Assembly: GCF_009866765.1 (NCBI RefSeq)
Contig: NZ_CP019431.1
Span: forward strand, 5,724,001 to 5,788,000
DNA length: 64,000 bases
Origin: Pseudomonas sp. S35
GTDB taxonomy: Bacteria; Pseudomonadota; Gammaproteobacteria; Pseudomonadales; Pseudomonadaceae
Reading direction: 5' to 3'
The position numbers were made by a program, and so were the translations under genes. Within the stretch, counting starts at the first letter, position 1. Each line of letters begins with the position of its first letter. The notes beneath the pieces were generated by a model that saw only the letters and a program-made list of their open reading frames with translations, made no database searches and was not told the DNA's origin. Below, piece after piece: positions 1-8,584 of the stretch.

Positions 1-261
1 CGCGCCGGTGCCACGGGCATGCACGACGCGCTCTGGAATGCGCTCGCGATCGAAACGCTGCAACTTCTGGATAAGTTGCACGTCTTGCAGCAGTACGGGG
101 CCATTTGCGCCAGCGGTCTGCGAGTTCTGGTTGTCACCGACGGCAGCACCGTTATCGCGAGTCAGGTTGGCCGCCTGCACCGACAGGGAAAGCAGGCTGG
201 CAGTCGCCAATACCAGCGCATGTCGCGCCAGGACGTGCCTGGCGTTCATTGGGTTCTTCAT
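1..261 (-). CDS. katB: Exported catalase (KatB type), 5' part only
   Basis: Only the first 87 codons are in the window; the gene runs off the left edge. The start at 261 has an AGAGGA ribosome site 7-8 bases upstream. Residues 1-31 form a signal peptide ending in VQA-A. The next stretch ([19 protein letters not shown], then [20 protein letters not shown] and [10 protein letters not shown]) is the conserved N-terminus of clade-3-like monofunctional haem catalases, including the RVVHARG stretch that carries the distal catalytic histidine. It should decompose hydrogen peroxide in the periplasm. Family assignment is firm; the katB symbol is by analogy to other exported Pseudomonas catalases. Confidence 0.85.
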   Translation of the reverse strand, partial: MKNPMNARHVLARHALVLATASLLSLSVQAANLTRDNGAAVGDNQNSQTAGANGPVLLQDVQLIQKLQRFDRERIPERVVHARGTGA

Positions 262-548
262 CGAGGTTTCCTCTGGTTTTTTTAGTGCACATTCAGTTGT
301 GCTTGCCAGAGGCTAGTGACCCGGGAGTCAGAAGATAAATAGAAAATCAACACAAGGACGATTAAGAAAATAACGTGGTAAAGCGCTGAAATAGCGAGTA
401 TTTCGCGCGCGATTGGTGGCACTTTGCAAACTATTTGCGTTTTAATGTGTCGATTAAAACCAACAGTGTTAACAGTTGTGTCGCGCAAGCGCTCTATGAC
501 TGACTTACACTGAGCTCCACCCTTCTCATCTGTAACAAGGAATAACCT

Positions 549-965
549 ATGGGCGTGATCAGTGAGTTCAAGGCCTTCGCGGTCAAAGGTAATGTGGTCG
601 ACATGGCCGTCGGTATCATCATCGGCGCCGCCTTCGGCAAAATTGTTTCCTCGTTTGTAGGCGACGTGGTGATGCCACCCATTGGTCTGTTGATCGGCGG
701 CGTGGATTTTGGGGACCTGGCCATAACGCTCAAGGCTGCGCAAGGCGATGTGCCTGCCGTGGTGCTGGCCTACGGCAAGTTTATCCAGAGCGTGATTGAC
801 TTCGTGATCGTCGCCTTTGCAATCTTCATGGGCGTGAAGGCCATCAACCGCCTCAAGCGCGAAGAGGCCGTGGCACCTAGCCTGCCACCGACGCCGACCA
901 AGGAAGAGCTGCTGTTGGGCGAGATCCGCGATCTGCTCAAGGCACAGAACGACAAGCCGCTCTAA
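549..965 (+). CDS. mscL: Large-conductance mechanosensitive channel MscL
   Basis: 138 aa, the usual MscL length. It opens with the amphipathic [22 protein letters not shown] segment and the first membrane helix ([22 protein letters not shown]), followed by a periplasmic loop, a second helix ([18 protein letters not shown]) and a cytoplasmic [14 protein letters not shown] bundle. It relieves turgor on osmotic downshock as a homopentamer in the inner membrane. An AAGGA site lies 6-9 bases before the ATG. The gene is monocistronic and converges on fpr across a shared hairpin terminator. Identification is firm. Confidence 0.97.
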   Translation: MGVISEFKAFAVKGNVVDMAVGIIIGAAFGKIVSSFVGDVVMPPIGLLIGGVDFGDLAITLKAAQGDVPAVVLAYGKFIQSVIDFVIVAFAIFMGVKAINRLKREEAVAPSLPPTPTKEELLLGEIRDLLKAQNDKPL

Positions 966-980
966 CCCGCATCGGCTTGG

Positions 981-1010
981 AAAAAAGGCGCCTGCTTGAG
1001 GCGCCTTTTT
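981..1010. terminator. Bidirectional intrinsic terminator between mscL and fpr
   Basis: AAAAAAGGCGCC, a seven-base loop (TGCTTGA), then GGCGCCTTTTT. The A-run and T-run on the two sides of the stem let it serve both convergent genes. Confidence 0.9.
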
Positions 1011-1011
1011 A

Positions 1012-1788
1012 CTACCAGTAGTTTTCCACCGCCACCTGCCCTGGGCGTCGGCTCAGGCTCAGTTGCATGTCGCGTTGCTTGAGCAACTGGCGTGTGTCAT
1101 CGACCATCTGCGGGTTGCCACAGATAAGCACGCGGGAATGTTCAGGGCTTAGCTCGACGCCCGCCGCGCGCTCCAGCTCGCCATTTTCGATCAGCGTGGT
1201 AATACGCCCATTCAGCGCGCCCGGCTGCTGTTCACGGGTAACAATGGGAATATAGGTGAGTTTATGTGCGTGTTCGGCAAGGTACTCACGCGCCCCCAGT
1301 TCGTTGATCAACGATTGATAGGCCAGCTCCTTGGCCTCGCGGGCGCTGTACACCAAGAGGATGCGCTCGAATTTTTCCCAGACCTCAAAGTCCTGCAAGA
1401 TCGAGAGGAACGGCGCCACGCCCGTGCCAGTCCCCAACATCCACAGGTCACGACCATCGACGAAGCGGTTCAAGGTCAGATAGCCCGTGGCCTGGCGCTC
1501 CACCATCAGGGTGTCGCCCACCCGCAGGCGGCTCAGTTCGCTGGTGAACTCACCACCTGGGACGACAATCGAGAAGAAATCCAAGTGTTCATCAAAGGGC
1601 GAAGACACCACGGAATAAGCACGCCACACGGTGTTGCCATCCGGCTTGGTCACGCCAAGTCGCACAAATTGGCCGGCAGTAAACCGAAAGCCCGGATCGC
1701 GCGTCGTGCGCAGGGTAAAGAGGCTGGGGGTCAGCGATTGCACATCGAGCAATGTCTGGCGGGTGAATTTTTCAGCGCTGGCCGTCAT
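1012..1788 (-). CDS. fpr: Ferredoxin/flavodoxin-NADP+ reductase
   Basis: 258 aa from the ATG at 1788, which has a GGAGTT site upstream; the longer reading frame to 1845 lacks support. The FAD-binding motif RAYSVVSS (about residues 56-63) and the NADP-binding GTGTGVAPF (119-127) are intact, and the protein ends VENYW, a C-terminal form typical of the bacterial FprA subclass. It moves electrons between NADPH and ferredoxin or flavodoxin in oxidative-stress and iron metabolism. The order mscL-fpr-ppoR matches other Pseudomonas such as P. putida. Confidence 0.96.
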   Translation of the reverse strand: MTASAEKFTRQTLLDVQSLTPSLFTLRTTRDPGFRFTAGQFVRLGVTKPDGNTVWRAYSVVSSPFDEHLDFFSIVVPGGEFTSELSRLRVGDTLMVERQATGYLTLNRFVDGRDLWMLGTGTGVAPFLSILQDFEVWEKFERILLVYSAREAKELAYQSLINELGAREYLAEHAHKLTYIPIVTREQQPGALNGRITTLIENGELERAAGVELSPEHSRVLICGNPQMVDDTRQLLKQRDMQLSLSRRPGQVAVENYW

Positions 1789-2250
1789 GGGGAACTCCGT
1801 TTTGCACAGAGCCCTAGTGTCCCTCAAAGCAGCATCTGCTAACACCGGTGATTTGTACTGGCATTGCTGACGCTCGTCCTGCTTACACGCAACATCACTG
1901 CAAAAACCACTCGATAATTGCGGTTACTCAGCATGCAGCTCATCGAACTGCACCCACTAATTATTTCGCTATTACGCTGTTGGCTATGTAGAGCAGTGGG
2001 TGTAATACCAGTGAAAAAAGCCATCATTTGGATACTACTTAAAACGCCTTAAAACACACATGACGCCTATATCGCCCCGATTTTTCTATACACAACCAAA
2101 CCCAATGTATAAGTCTTGCAGGGTTCAAATCTCCTACGGATATAACATTTTTTTCACGCCATAAAGTAGCCGTTGTCCTACACTCATTTCCGTGCCGCAT
2201 TGGGATTCAGGACGTACCCAAGTCACACCAACACCCATGGAGATTTACCG
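1789..2250. other. Divergent intergenic region between fpr and ppoR
   Basis: About 460 bases between divergent genes, markedly AT-richer than the flanks, particularly 2030-2160. It must hold both promoters. I see no convincing reading frame, no clear lux-box palindrome and no REP element. Confidence 0.6.
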
Positions 2251-2961
2251 ATGGTCAACTGGCGCAACACACGGCTCCCTAAACTGGAAGACGAAGACCA
2301 GATCACCAATGTTTTTGAAATGGTTATCAACGAGACCTACGCACTCGGCTTCCAATTTTGTTCGTTCAAGATGAGTACGCACCAACCTATAAATCAAACA
2401 ACGCTATTCGAGCAAAACAACTATCCAAATGAATGGAACCACTTATACAAACAAGCAAGTTTCTCTGATGTAGATCCCGTTGTTGCTCATTGCCAGCGCT
2501 CCGTCCTGCCTTTTGTCTGGAAGGAAGCTGCGTTCCAAAGCACCCCGCATCTGTGGGAGTTGGCAAAATCCTACGGTGTGCATTTGGGGTGGACTCAGCC
2601 ACTGCATGGGCCAAAAGGCGTGTTCAGCATGCTGACACTGGGTCGAAGCACCGATGAAATCAGCCCTGAGGAGCTTTACGAAAAAGCCGGGAATGTATTG
2701 TGGCTCTGCCATGCGCTGCACACCGTGGTGGCGCACAAATACGCCAACGAGCCGGCCGACAAGCCCTGCAGTAACTTGACGCCGCGTGAGATCGAAGTCC
2801 TGCGGTGGTCCGCACTGGGTAAGACTGCCGGCGAAATCGCCAAGATTCTGTGCCTGTCCGAACGCACCGTCGGCTTTCACAACTGCAGTTCGATGCGAAA
2901 ACTGGGCGTCAATAATAAGATTGCCGCCGTGATGGTGGCCGCCAAGGCCGGGTTTCTGTAA
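2251..2961 (+). CDS. ppoR: LuxR-family quorum-sensing regulator without a luxI partner (PpoR type)
   Basis: 236 aa from the ATG at 2251 (GGAG about 8 bases upstream). The N-terminal autoinducer domain keeps the residues that contact acyl-homoserine lactones: the W-x3-Y pair (WNHLY), DP (in SDVDPVV), the later W (FVWKEA) and the G before TQPLHGPKG. The C-terminal LuxR helix-turn-helix (LTPREIEVLRWSALGKTAGEIAKIL onward) carries the conserved E, L and G. No luxI-type synthase is in the window, so it is a solo. Position beside fpr and rlmG matches ppoR of P. putida. Because W and Y are retained it belongs with AHL-binding solos rather than the plant-signal group in which these change. Confidence 0.85.
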   Translation: MVNWRNTRLPKLEDEDQITNVFEMVINETYALGFQFCSFKMSTHQPINQTTLFEQNNYPNEWNHLYKQASFSDVDPVVAHCQRSVLPFVWKEAAFQSTPHLWELAKSYGVHLGWTQPLHGPKGVFSMLTLGRSTDEISPEELYEKAGNVLWLCHALHTVVAHKYANEPADKPCSNLTPREIEVLRWSALGKTAGEIAKILCLSERTVGFHNCSSMRKLGVNNKIAAVMVAAKAGFL

Positions 2962-3084
2962 ACAGCTCATGTAATCCTTGCGGAAAAAACGTAACATTCG
3001 CGACCAGTTCCGGGTGAGAGCGCAGCTTGCAGCCTCGCGCCGCCGTTCACCCAGATGGTTCGATTACCCAGAGTTTCTCCCGCC

Positions 3085-4209
3085 ATGCCCCTGCTCGAAA
3101 GCCACTTCGCCCAGCTCGATCTGATCCGCCAGCCAGAGCAACACAACGATCCGCTGCAGGCCTTCGATGCCGCCGACGAGTACCTGCTCAGCCACCTGGC
3201 CGAACAGCAGCCGAGCGCCGCAACGCGTGTGCTGGTGCTCAATGACAGCTTCGGGGCACTGGCCGCCAGCCTGGAAGGCCAGGTGCAGGTCACCTCCAGC
3301 GGCGACTCGTTTCTCGCCGCCCAAGGCCTGGAGAAAAACCTGGTACGCAATGGCAAGGCGTTTGACGCGGTGACATTCATTCCTGCCAGCCAACATTCGA
3401 GCGGGCCGTTCGACCGCGTACTGATCCGCGTCCCCAAGACCCTGGCACTGCTGGAAGAGCAGTTGATTCGCCTGCAAGGCCAACTGGCCCCTGGCGCCGA
3501 AGTGTTTGCCGGGGCGATGGTCAAACATCTGCCACGAGCCGCCGGGGAGTTGCTGGAGCGTTACATCGGGCCGATGCACGCCTCGCTGGCGGTGAAAAAA
3601 GCGCGACTGCTGATCGCCACCCTGGCCGATCGGCCCGCCGCCGTATCGCCCTACCCAACACGCTACAACCTGCAAACCCCAGCCATTGAGCTGCTCAACC
3701 ATGCCAACGTGTTCTGCCGTGAAGGCCTGGACATCGGCACCCGCGCCTTCCTGCCGCACTTGCCCAAAGGCCTGGGCAGTGCGCGTGTCGCGGACCTCGG
3801 TTGCGGCAACGGCGTGCTGGCGATTGCCAGCGCACTGCAAAACCCGGACGCGCAATACACCTTGGTCGATGAGTCGTACATGGCCGTGCAATCGGCCCTG
3901 GAGAACTGGCAAGCCGCCCTCGGCGAACGCGATGTGACCGTACGCGCCGCCGATGGCCTGGCCGGCCAGGCGCCGGATTCCCTGGATGTGGTGCTGTGCA
4001 ACCCGCCATTCCACCAGCAACAAGTGGTCGGCGACTTCCTCGCCTGGCGCATGTTCCAGCAAGCGCGGGAAGCGCTGGTGGTGGGCGGCGCGCTGTATAT
4101 CGTCGGCAACCGCCACCTGGGTTATCACAGCAAATTGGCGCGGCTGTTCCGAGGCGTCGAGCAAGTGGCCGCCACACCAAAATTCGTCATTCTCAAAGCG
4201 CGCAAATAA
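3085..4209 (+). CDS. rlmG: 23S rRNA (guanine-1835-N2) methyltransferase RlmG
   Basis: 374 aa from the ATG at 3085 (MPLLESHFAQLDLIR), which matches the family start better than the upstream ATG at 3055. A degenerate N-terminal methyltransferase-like half is followed by a catalytic SAM-binding half with VADLGCGNGVLAIAS (about residues 234-248) and the N2-guanine signature VLCNPPFHQ. It methylates G1835 of 23S rRNA. It is followed by minus-strand genes, so it is probably expressed alone. Confidence 0.93.
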   Translation: MPLLESHFAQLDLIRQPEQHNDPLQAFDAADEYLLSHLAEQQPSAATRVLVLNDSFGALAASLEGQVQVTSSGDSFLAAQGLEKNLVRNGKAFDAVTFIPASQHSSGPFDRVLIRVPKTLALLEEQLIRLQGQLAPGAEVFAGAMVKHLPRAAGELLERYIGPMHASLAVKKARLLIATLADRPAAVSPYPTRYNLQTPAIELLNHANVFCREGLDIGTRAFLPHLPKGLGSARVADLGCGNGVLAIASALQNPDAQYTLVDESYMAVQSALENWQAALGERDVTVRAADGLAGQAPDSLDVVLCNPPFHQQQVVGDFLAWRMFQQAREALVVGGALYIVGNRHLGYHSKLARLFRGVEQVAATPKFVILKARK

Positions 4210-4291
4210 AAAAACCCTGTGCTTCGCAACGAAACACAGGGCTTGCCCCTCAAGTCAGCAGGCAGCGGGCCGCGAAGCCCGGGGCGGGATG

Positions 4292-4459
4292 TCAGTGAGT
4301 GGTCAGGCCAGCCGCATTCATGAACATGCGCATCAGGCTGGCCACGACGAACAGGGCCAGCACACTGCCGGTCCAGATCATCGCCAGCCACCCCAGGCGC
4401 CGCCACAACGGCTGTTTCTCGGCCTGTTCGATCTCGTGCAACGTAGGTTTGCCGGACAT
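4292..4459 (-). CDS. DUF2474-type small membrane protein of the cio operon
   Basis: 55 aa, below usual gene-calling cut-offs. ATG at 4459 with a strong GGAGGGG site that overlaps the end of cioB (stop at 4472). A basic/hydrophilic N-terminus (EQAEKQPLWRRLGWL) leads into one membrane helix (AMIWTGSVLALFVVASLMRMF). Position as the last gene of a bd-type oxidase operon parallels the accessory single-helix subunits CydX/CydH of other bd oxidases, so a role in stabilising CioAB is a reasonable inference. The family name is from memory. Confidence 0.8.
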   Translation of the reverse strand: MSGKPTLHEIEQAEKQPLWRRLGWLAMIWTGSVLALFVVASLMRMFMNAAGLTTH

Positions 4460-4471
4460 GAGACGCCCCTC

Positions 4472-5479
4472 CTAGTGATAACCGTCTTCGTGGGTGACCT
4501 TGCCGCGGAACACGTAGTAGCTCCAGAAGGTGTAGCCCAGGATGAACGGGATGATGAACAAGGTGCCCACCAGCATGAAGCCCTGGCTTTGCGGCGGTGC
4601 CGCGGCATCCCAGATCGATACCGACGGTGGAATGATGTTCGGCCACAGGCTGATCCCCAGGCCGCTGTAGCCGAGGAAGATCAACACCAGCGTCAGCAGG
4701 AACGGCGTGTAGTGCGCATTTCGCGCCACGGCGCGGATCAGCCCGTACATAGTCACCAACACCAGGATCGGCACCGGCAGGAACCAGAACAGGTTTGGCA
4801 GGGTGAACCAGCGCGAGGCGATTTCCGGGTGCGTCAGCGGCGTCCAGATGCTCACGATACCAATCACCGCCAGCACCACGAACGCCAGCGGCCGCGCCAG
4901 GTCGTGCATCTTCTGCTGCAACGGGCCTTCGGTCTTCATAATCAGCCAGGTGCAGCCGAGCAAGGCGTAAGCCACGATCAGCGCCACGCCGCAGAACATC
5001 GTGAACGGTGTGAGCCAGTCCAGCGAGCCCCCGGCAAACTGGCGGTCCACCACGGGAATACCGTCAATGAACGCGCCCAGCGCCACGCCCTGGAAGAACG
5101 TTGCCGCCAGCGAGCCGCCGATGAAGGCCTTGTCCCACAGGTGACGCTTGTGGTCCTTGGCCTTGAAGCGGAACTCGAAGGCCACGCCGCGAAAGATCAG
5201 CCCGATCAGCATCAAAATCAGCGGCAGATACAGCGCCGACAACACCACCGAATAGGCCAGCGGGAACGCGCCGAACAACGCCGCGCCGCCGAGTACCAGC
5301 CAGGTTTCGTTGCCGTCCCATACCGGCGCGACGGTGTTCATCATCACGTCGCGGTCGACTTTGCCTGGGATAAACGGAAAGAGGATGCCGATGCCCAGGT
5401 CGAAGCCGTCCATCACGACGTACATCATGATGCCGAAGATGATGATCACGGCCCAGATCAGCGGAAGATCAATACCCAT
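4472..5479 (-). CDS. cioB: Cyanide-insensitive terminal oxidase subunit II
   Basis: 335 aa from the ATG at 5479 (MGIDLPLIWAVIII), one base after the cioA stop. It matches the CydB family: GFDLGIGILFPF in the first helix, DRDVMMNTVAPVWDGNETWLVLGG, then about eight further membrane segments, ending SYYVFRGKV. With CioA it forms a bd-type quinol oxidase that reduces oxygen in the inner membrane and resists cyanide. It is co-transcribed with cioA and the 55-aa gene. Confidence 0.95.
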   Translation of the reverse strand: MGIDLPLIWAVIIIFGIMMYVVMDGFDLGIGILFPFIPGKVDRDVMMNTVAPVWDGNETWLVLGGAALFGAFPLAYSVVLSALYLPLILMLIGLIFRGVAFEFRFKAKDHKRHLWDKAFIGGSLAATFFQGVALGAFIDGIPVVDRQFAGGSLDWLTPFTMFCGVALIVAYALLGCTWLIMKTEGPLQQKMHDLARPLAFVVLAVIGIVSIWTPLTHPEIASRWFTLPNLFWFLPVPILVLVTMYGLIRAVARNAHYTPFLLTLVLIFLGYSGLGISLWPNIIPPSVSIWDAAAPPQSQGFMLVGTLFIIPFILGYTFWSYYVFRGKVTHEDGYH

Positions 5480-5480
5480 C

Positions 5481-6920
5481 TCAATTCCCCTTGTGCTGGA
5501 TGTGGGTGTGGTCGTCATCGCCACTGTCATCGGCGGCCGACAACGGACGCGCCGGTGTACGTTTCTGGCCAGGACCACCAGGGGTCGGTTCGCTTCCTTC
5601 GTGGGTCTGAGGCCCTTTGCGCACCAGGCGCATCATGTAACCCAGGCCTGCGCCGAACAGCGCGAAGTACACCACCACGAACAGCACCAGGGTGATGGTC
5701 ATCTGCGCCAGGCTATGCCCGGACGAAGCATCCGCCGTGCGCATCAGCCCGTAGACCACCCACGGCTGGCGGCCGATTTCAGTGGTGAACCAACCGGCGA
5801 GAATCGCGATCAGCCCGGACGGGCCCATCCACAACGCCAGGTACAGGAACGGTTTGGACGTGTACATCTTGTCGCCGCGACGCAGCCACAGGCTGAACAG
5901 ACCGGTGAAGATCATCAGGAAGCCGAGGCCGACCATGACCCGGAACGACCAGAACACAATGGTCGAATTGGGACGATCCTCAGGCGGGAACTCCTTGAGG
6001 GCCGGCACCTGTTTGTCCAGGGAGTGGGTCAGGATCAAGCTGCCCAGGTACGGGATTTCCACCGCGTACTTGGTTTTTTCGGCCTTCATGTCGGGCCAGC
6101 CGAACAGGATCAGCGGGGTCGGTTCGTTGCCCTTGTTTTCCCAGTGGCCTTCAATCGCAGCGATTTTCGCGGGCTGGTGCTTCAACGTATTGAGGCCGTG
6201 GAAGTCACCGATCACCGCCTGGATAGGCGCCACGATCAACGCCATCCACATCGCCATCGAGAGCATCTTGCGGATCGCCGGGTTGTCCTTGCCGCGCAGC
6301 AAATGCCAGGCCGCCGAGGACCCGACGAAAAATGCCGTCGCCACGAAAGCGGCCGTGGCCATGTGCATCAGGCGGTAGGGGAACGAGGGGTTGAAGATCA
6401 CCGCCAGCCAGTCGGTCGGAATCACCCGGCCGTCGATGATTTCAAAGCCTTGGGGCGTCTGCATCCAGCTGTTGGACGCGAGGATCCAAAACGTCGAGAT
6501 CAACGTACCGACGGCCACCATCACGGTGGAGAAAAAGTGCAGCTTGCGCCCTACTTTGTTCCAACCGAACAGCATCACGCCGAGGAAACCGGCTTCAAGG
6601 AAGAAGGCCGTGAGCACTTCGTACGTCAGAAGCGGCCCGGTAACGGCGCCCGCAAAGTCCGAGAAGCGACTCCAGTTGGTGCCGAACTGATAGGCCATGA
6701 CCAGGCCCGAGACCACGCCCATGCCGAAGTTGACGGCAAAGATCTTCGACCAGAAATGGTAGAGGTCACGGTAGGTGTCGTTGTGGGTCTTGAGCCACAA
6801 GCCCTCCAGTACCGCGAGGTAACTGGCCAGGCCGATGGTGATCGCCGGGAACAGGATGTGGAACGAGATGGTGAATGCAAATTGAATTCGGGCGAGATCT
6901 AGCGCCTCCAAACCGAACAT
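5481..6920 (-). CDS. cioA: Cyanide-insensitive terminal oxidase subunit I
   Basis: 479 aa from the ATG at 6920 (MFGLEALDLARIQFAF). Haem-ligand regions of CydA are visible: the His in SFHILFPAITIG near residue 20, HMATAAFVATAFF in the middle, and the Met-containing FRVMVGLGFLMIFTG. The quinol-binding loop before GWFTTEIGRQPWVVYG is short, which distinguishes CIO from E. coli CydA. It oxidises quinol and reduces oxygen without pumping protons. It begins a three-gene operon and lies about 160 bp from an ANR-type box. Confidence 0.95.
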   Translation of the reverse strand: MFGLEALDLARIQFAFTISFHILFPAITIGLASYLAVLEGLWLKTHNDTYRDLYHFWSKIFAVNFGMGVVSGLVMAYQFGTNWSRFSDFAGAVTGPLLTYEVLTAFFLEAGFLGVMLFGWNKVGRKLHFFSTVMVAVGTLISTFWILASNSWMQTPQGFEIIDGRVIPTDWLAVIFNPSFPYRLMHMATAAFVATAFFVGSSAAWHLLRGKDNPAIRKMLSMAMWMALIVAPIQAVIGDFHGLNTLKHQPAKIAAIEGHWENKGNEPTPLILFGWPDMKAEKTKYAVEIPYLGSLILTHSLDKQVPALKEFPPEDRPNSTIVFWSFRVMVGLGFLMIFTGLFSLWLRRGDKMYTSKPFLYLALWMGPSGLIAILAGWFTTEIGRQPWVVYGLMRTADASSGHSLAQMTITLVLFVVVYFALFGAGLGYMMRLVRKGPQTHEGSEPTPGGPGQKRTPARPLSAADDSGDDDHTHIQHKGN

Positions 6921-7239
6921 AAGTCTTCCTCTGTCAGGTAATACCGGCTGCTGGCGGGAGCCTGCACCCACTGCCCCCACGGATATGGAGTGTGGCGAAT
7001 TTCAATTCGTTTCTTTTTTTAACCAGCCACGTAGGGATTCTGGCCTTGCGGCCGCCAGGTCAATCCCCCACGGAGGTTTTGATCTGGGTCAAGCATTGCT
7101 GAAAGAGTAGTCCCATTTTCTGTGTCCAGTTGTGTGGTCTTTTGCCGCGTGACAGCTTGCCTCAGGCATGATCTTGCAACTATTTGTTACAGCTTGATGA
7201 TAATCTCGACGCTCCCTTCCGCCTCGACCCGAACTCCCG
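6921..7239. other. Divergent promoter region of cioA and the MFS gene
   Basis: About 320 bases without a gene. It carries the ANR/FNR-type box listed separately and must contain the promoters of both divergent genes. No open frame of note. Confidence 0.6.
7079..7092. promoter_or_regulatory. ANR/FNR-type box upstream of cioAB
   Basis: TTGATCTGGGTCAA matches the FNR/ANR consensus TTGAT-N4-ATCAA at nine of ten specified positions. In P. aeruginosa ANR represses cioAB under low oxygen, so this is a plausible operator; it lies about 160 bp upstream of cioA and 148 bp upstream of the divergent MFS gene. Confidence 0.75.
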
Positions 7240-8487
7240 ATGCCTAGTGAACCCGTGTTGCTGTTGCGTCATCACCGCCCTTTCATCGCGTTCTGGCTGG
7301 CCCGGATTTTCACCGCCAGCGGCTTCCAGATGCTCACCGTGGCCATCGGCTGGAACCTCTACCAACTGACTGGCAATGTGCTGGACCTAGGGTTGGTCGG
7401 TTTGGTGGAGTTCGTACCACGGGTGCTGTTCATGCTGCACACCGGGCACGTGGCCGACCGCTATGAGCGGCGCAAGGTCGCGGCCATCTGCCAGACCGTG
7501 CAGGCGTTGATCGCACTGTCCCTGGCCATTGGCGGCCTGACCGGCAACGTGACCCGCGAGATGATCTTTATCCTCGCCTTCCTGCTCGGCGCCGCGCGGT
7601 CCTTTGAAATGCCCACCACCCAGGCGCTGCTGCCGAGCATCGTGCCCAGCGCACTGTTCCCGCGTGCGGTGGCGTCTTCACAGTCGGCGCAGCAACTGGC
7701 TACCATCGTCGCCCCGGCACTCGGCGGGTTGCTTTACGCGTTCGGCAGCGTGTGGGTATATGGCCCGACCGTGGTGCTGTACATCATCGCCTGCGTGCTG
7801 ACCCTCAACCTGCCCGCCCGCCAGACCCCGCTGAACAAAGGCAAGGCCACCCTCGATTCACTGCTGGCCGGCATCCGCTTTATCCGCAGCCGCCCGGACA
7901 TCCTCGGCGCCATCTCCCTGGACCTGTTTGCCGTGCTGCTGGGCGGCGCCACCGCGCTGTTGCCGGTGTTCGCCAAGGACATCCTGCTGACCGGCGCCTG
8001 GGGCCTGGGCCTGCTGCGCTCGGCACCGGCGGTGGGGGCGTTGTTGATGTCGCTGTGGCTGGCGCGCTTTTCGGTGGACCGTAAGGTCGGCCGGGTGATG
8101 TTCACCGCCGTCGGCGTGTTCGGCGTGGCGACCATCGCCTTCGGCCTGTCCACCTCGTTCTGGTTTTCCCTGGCGGTGCTGGTGGTGCTGGGCGCGGCGG
8201 ACATGATCAGCATGGTCATCCGTGCGTCCTTCGTGCAGTTGGAGACGCCGGATGAAATGCGCGGGCGGGTCAGTGCGGTCAACGGCTTGTTTATCGGTGC
8301 GTCCAATCAATTGGGCGAGTTTGAGTCGGGGATTACAGCGCACTGGTTCGGCACCGTACCCGCCGTGGTCATGGGCGGGATCGGCACGCTGGTGGTGACC
8401 GGGGTGTGGATCAAGCTGTTCCCGACATTGGCCAATCGGGATCGAATGCATGTGCCGGTGGAAGAAAGCATCAAGCCCGCTGCATGA
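7240..8487 (+). CDS. MFS exporter (EntS / transmembrane secretion effector type)
   Basis: 415 aa with about 12 membrane helices and no signal peptide. The N-terminus HHRPFIAFWLARIFTASGFQM, the cytoplasmic motif GHVADRYERRKVAAICQ between helices 2 and 3, and RGRVSAVNGLFIGASNQLGEFESG near helix 10 are typical of the MFS_3 family, which includes enterobactin exporter EntS and several drug exporters. Substrate is not apparent from sequence or neighbours. It is divergent from cioA and is followed by a REP palindrome. Confidence 0.85.
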   Translation: MPSEPVLLLRHHRPFIAFWLARIFTASGFQMLTVAIGWNLYQLTGNVLDLGLVGLVEFVPRVLFMLHTGHVADRYERRKVAAICQTVQALIALSLAIGGLTGNVTREMIFILAFLLGAARSFEMPTTQALLPSIVPSALFPRAVASSQSAQQLATIVAPALGGLLYAFGSVWVYGPTVVLYIIACVLTLNLPARQTPLNKGKATLDSLLAGIRFIRSRPDILGAISLDLFAVLLGGATALLPVFAKDILLTGAWGLGLLRSAPAVGALLMSLWLARFSVDRKVGRVMFTAVGVFGVATIAFGLSTSFWFSLAVLVVLGAADMISMVIRASFVQLETPDEMRGRVSAVNGLFIGASNQLGEFESGITAHWFGTVPAVVMGGIGTLVVTGVWIKLFPTLANRDRMHVPVEESIKPAA

Positions 8488-8507
8488 TCCGATGTGGCAA
8501 TAAGGTC

Positions 8508-8555
8508 AATGTGGGAGGGTCGGTGCGACGATTCGACTTGCCCCCCTCCCACATT
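8508..8555. repeat. REP-type palindrome
   Basis: Inverted pair AATGTGGGAGGG ... CCCTCCCACATT separated by 24 bases, after the stop of the MFS gene; probably also ends or stabilises its transcript. Same family as the pairs near 15.4, 35.3, 39.8 and 58.0 kb. Confidence 0.85.
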
Positions 8556-8584
8556 TGGATCTCCAGGTGCTTGAAAGAATGGCG

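Noticed and set aside
3953..5695. 580-codon plus-strand frame covering rlmG end and cioB
   Set aside because: It lies antisense to cioB and out of frame with rlmG, is rich in Gln/His/Arg as expected of the reverse of high-GC genes, and has no family features.
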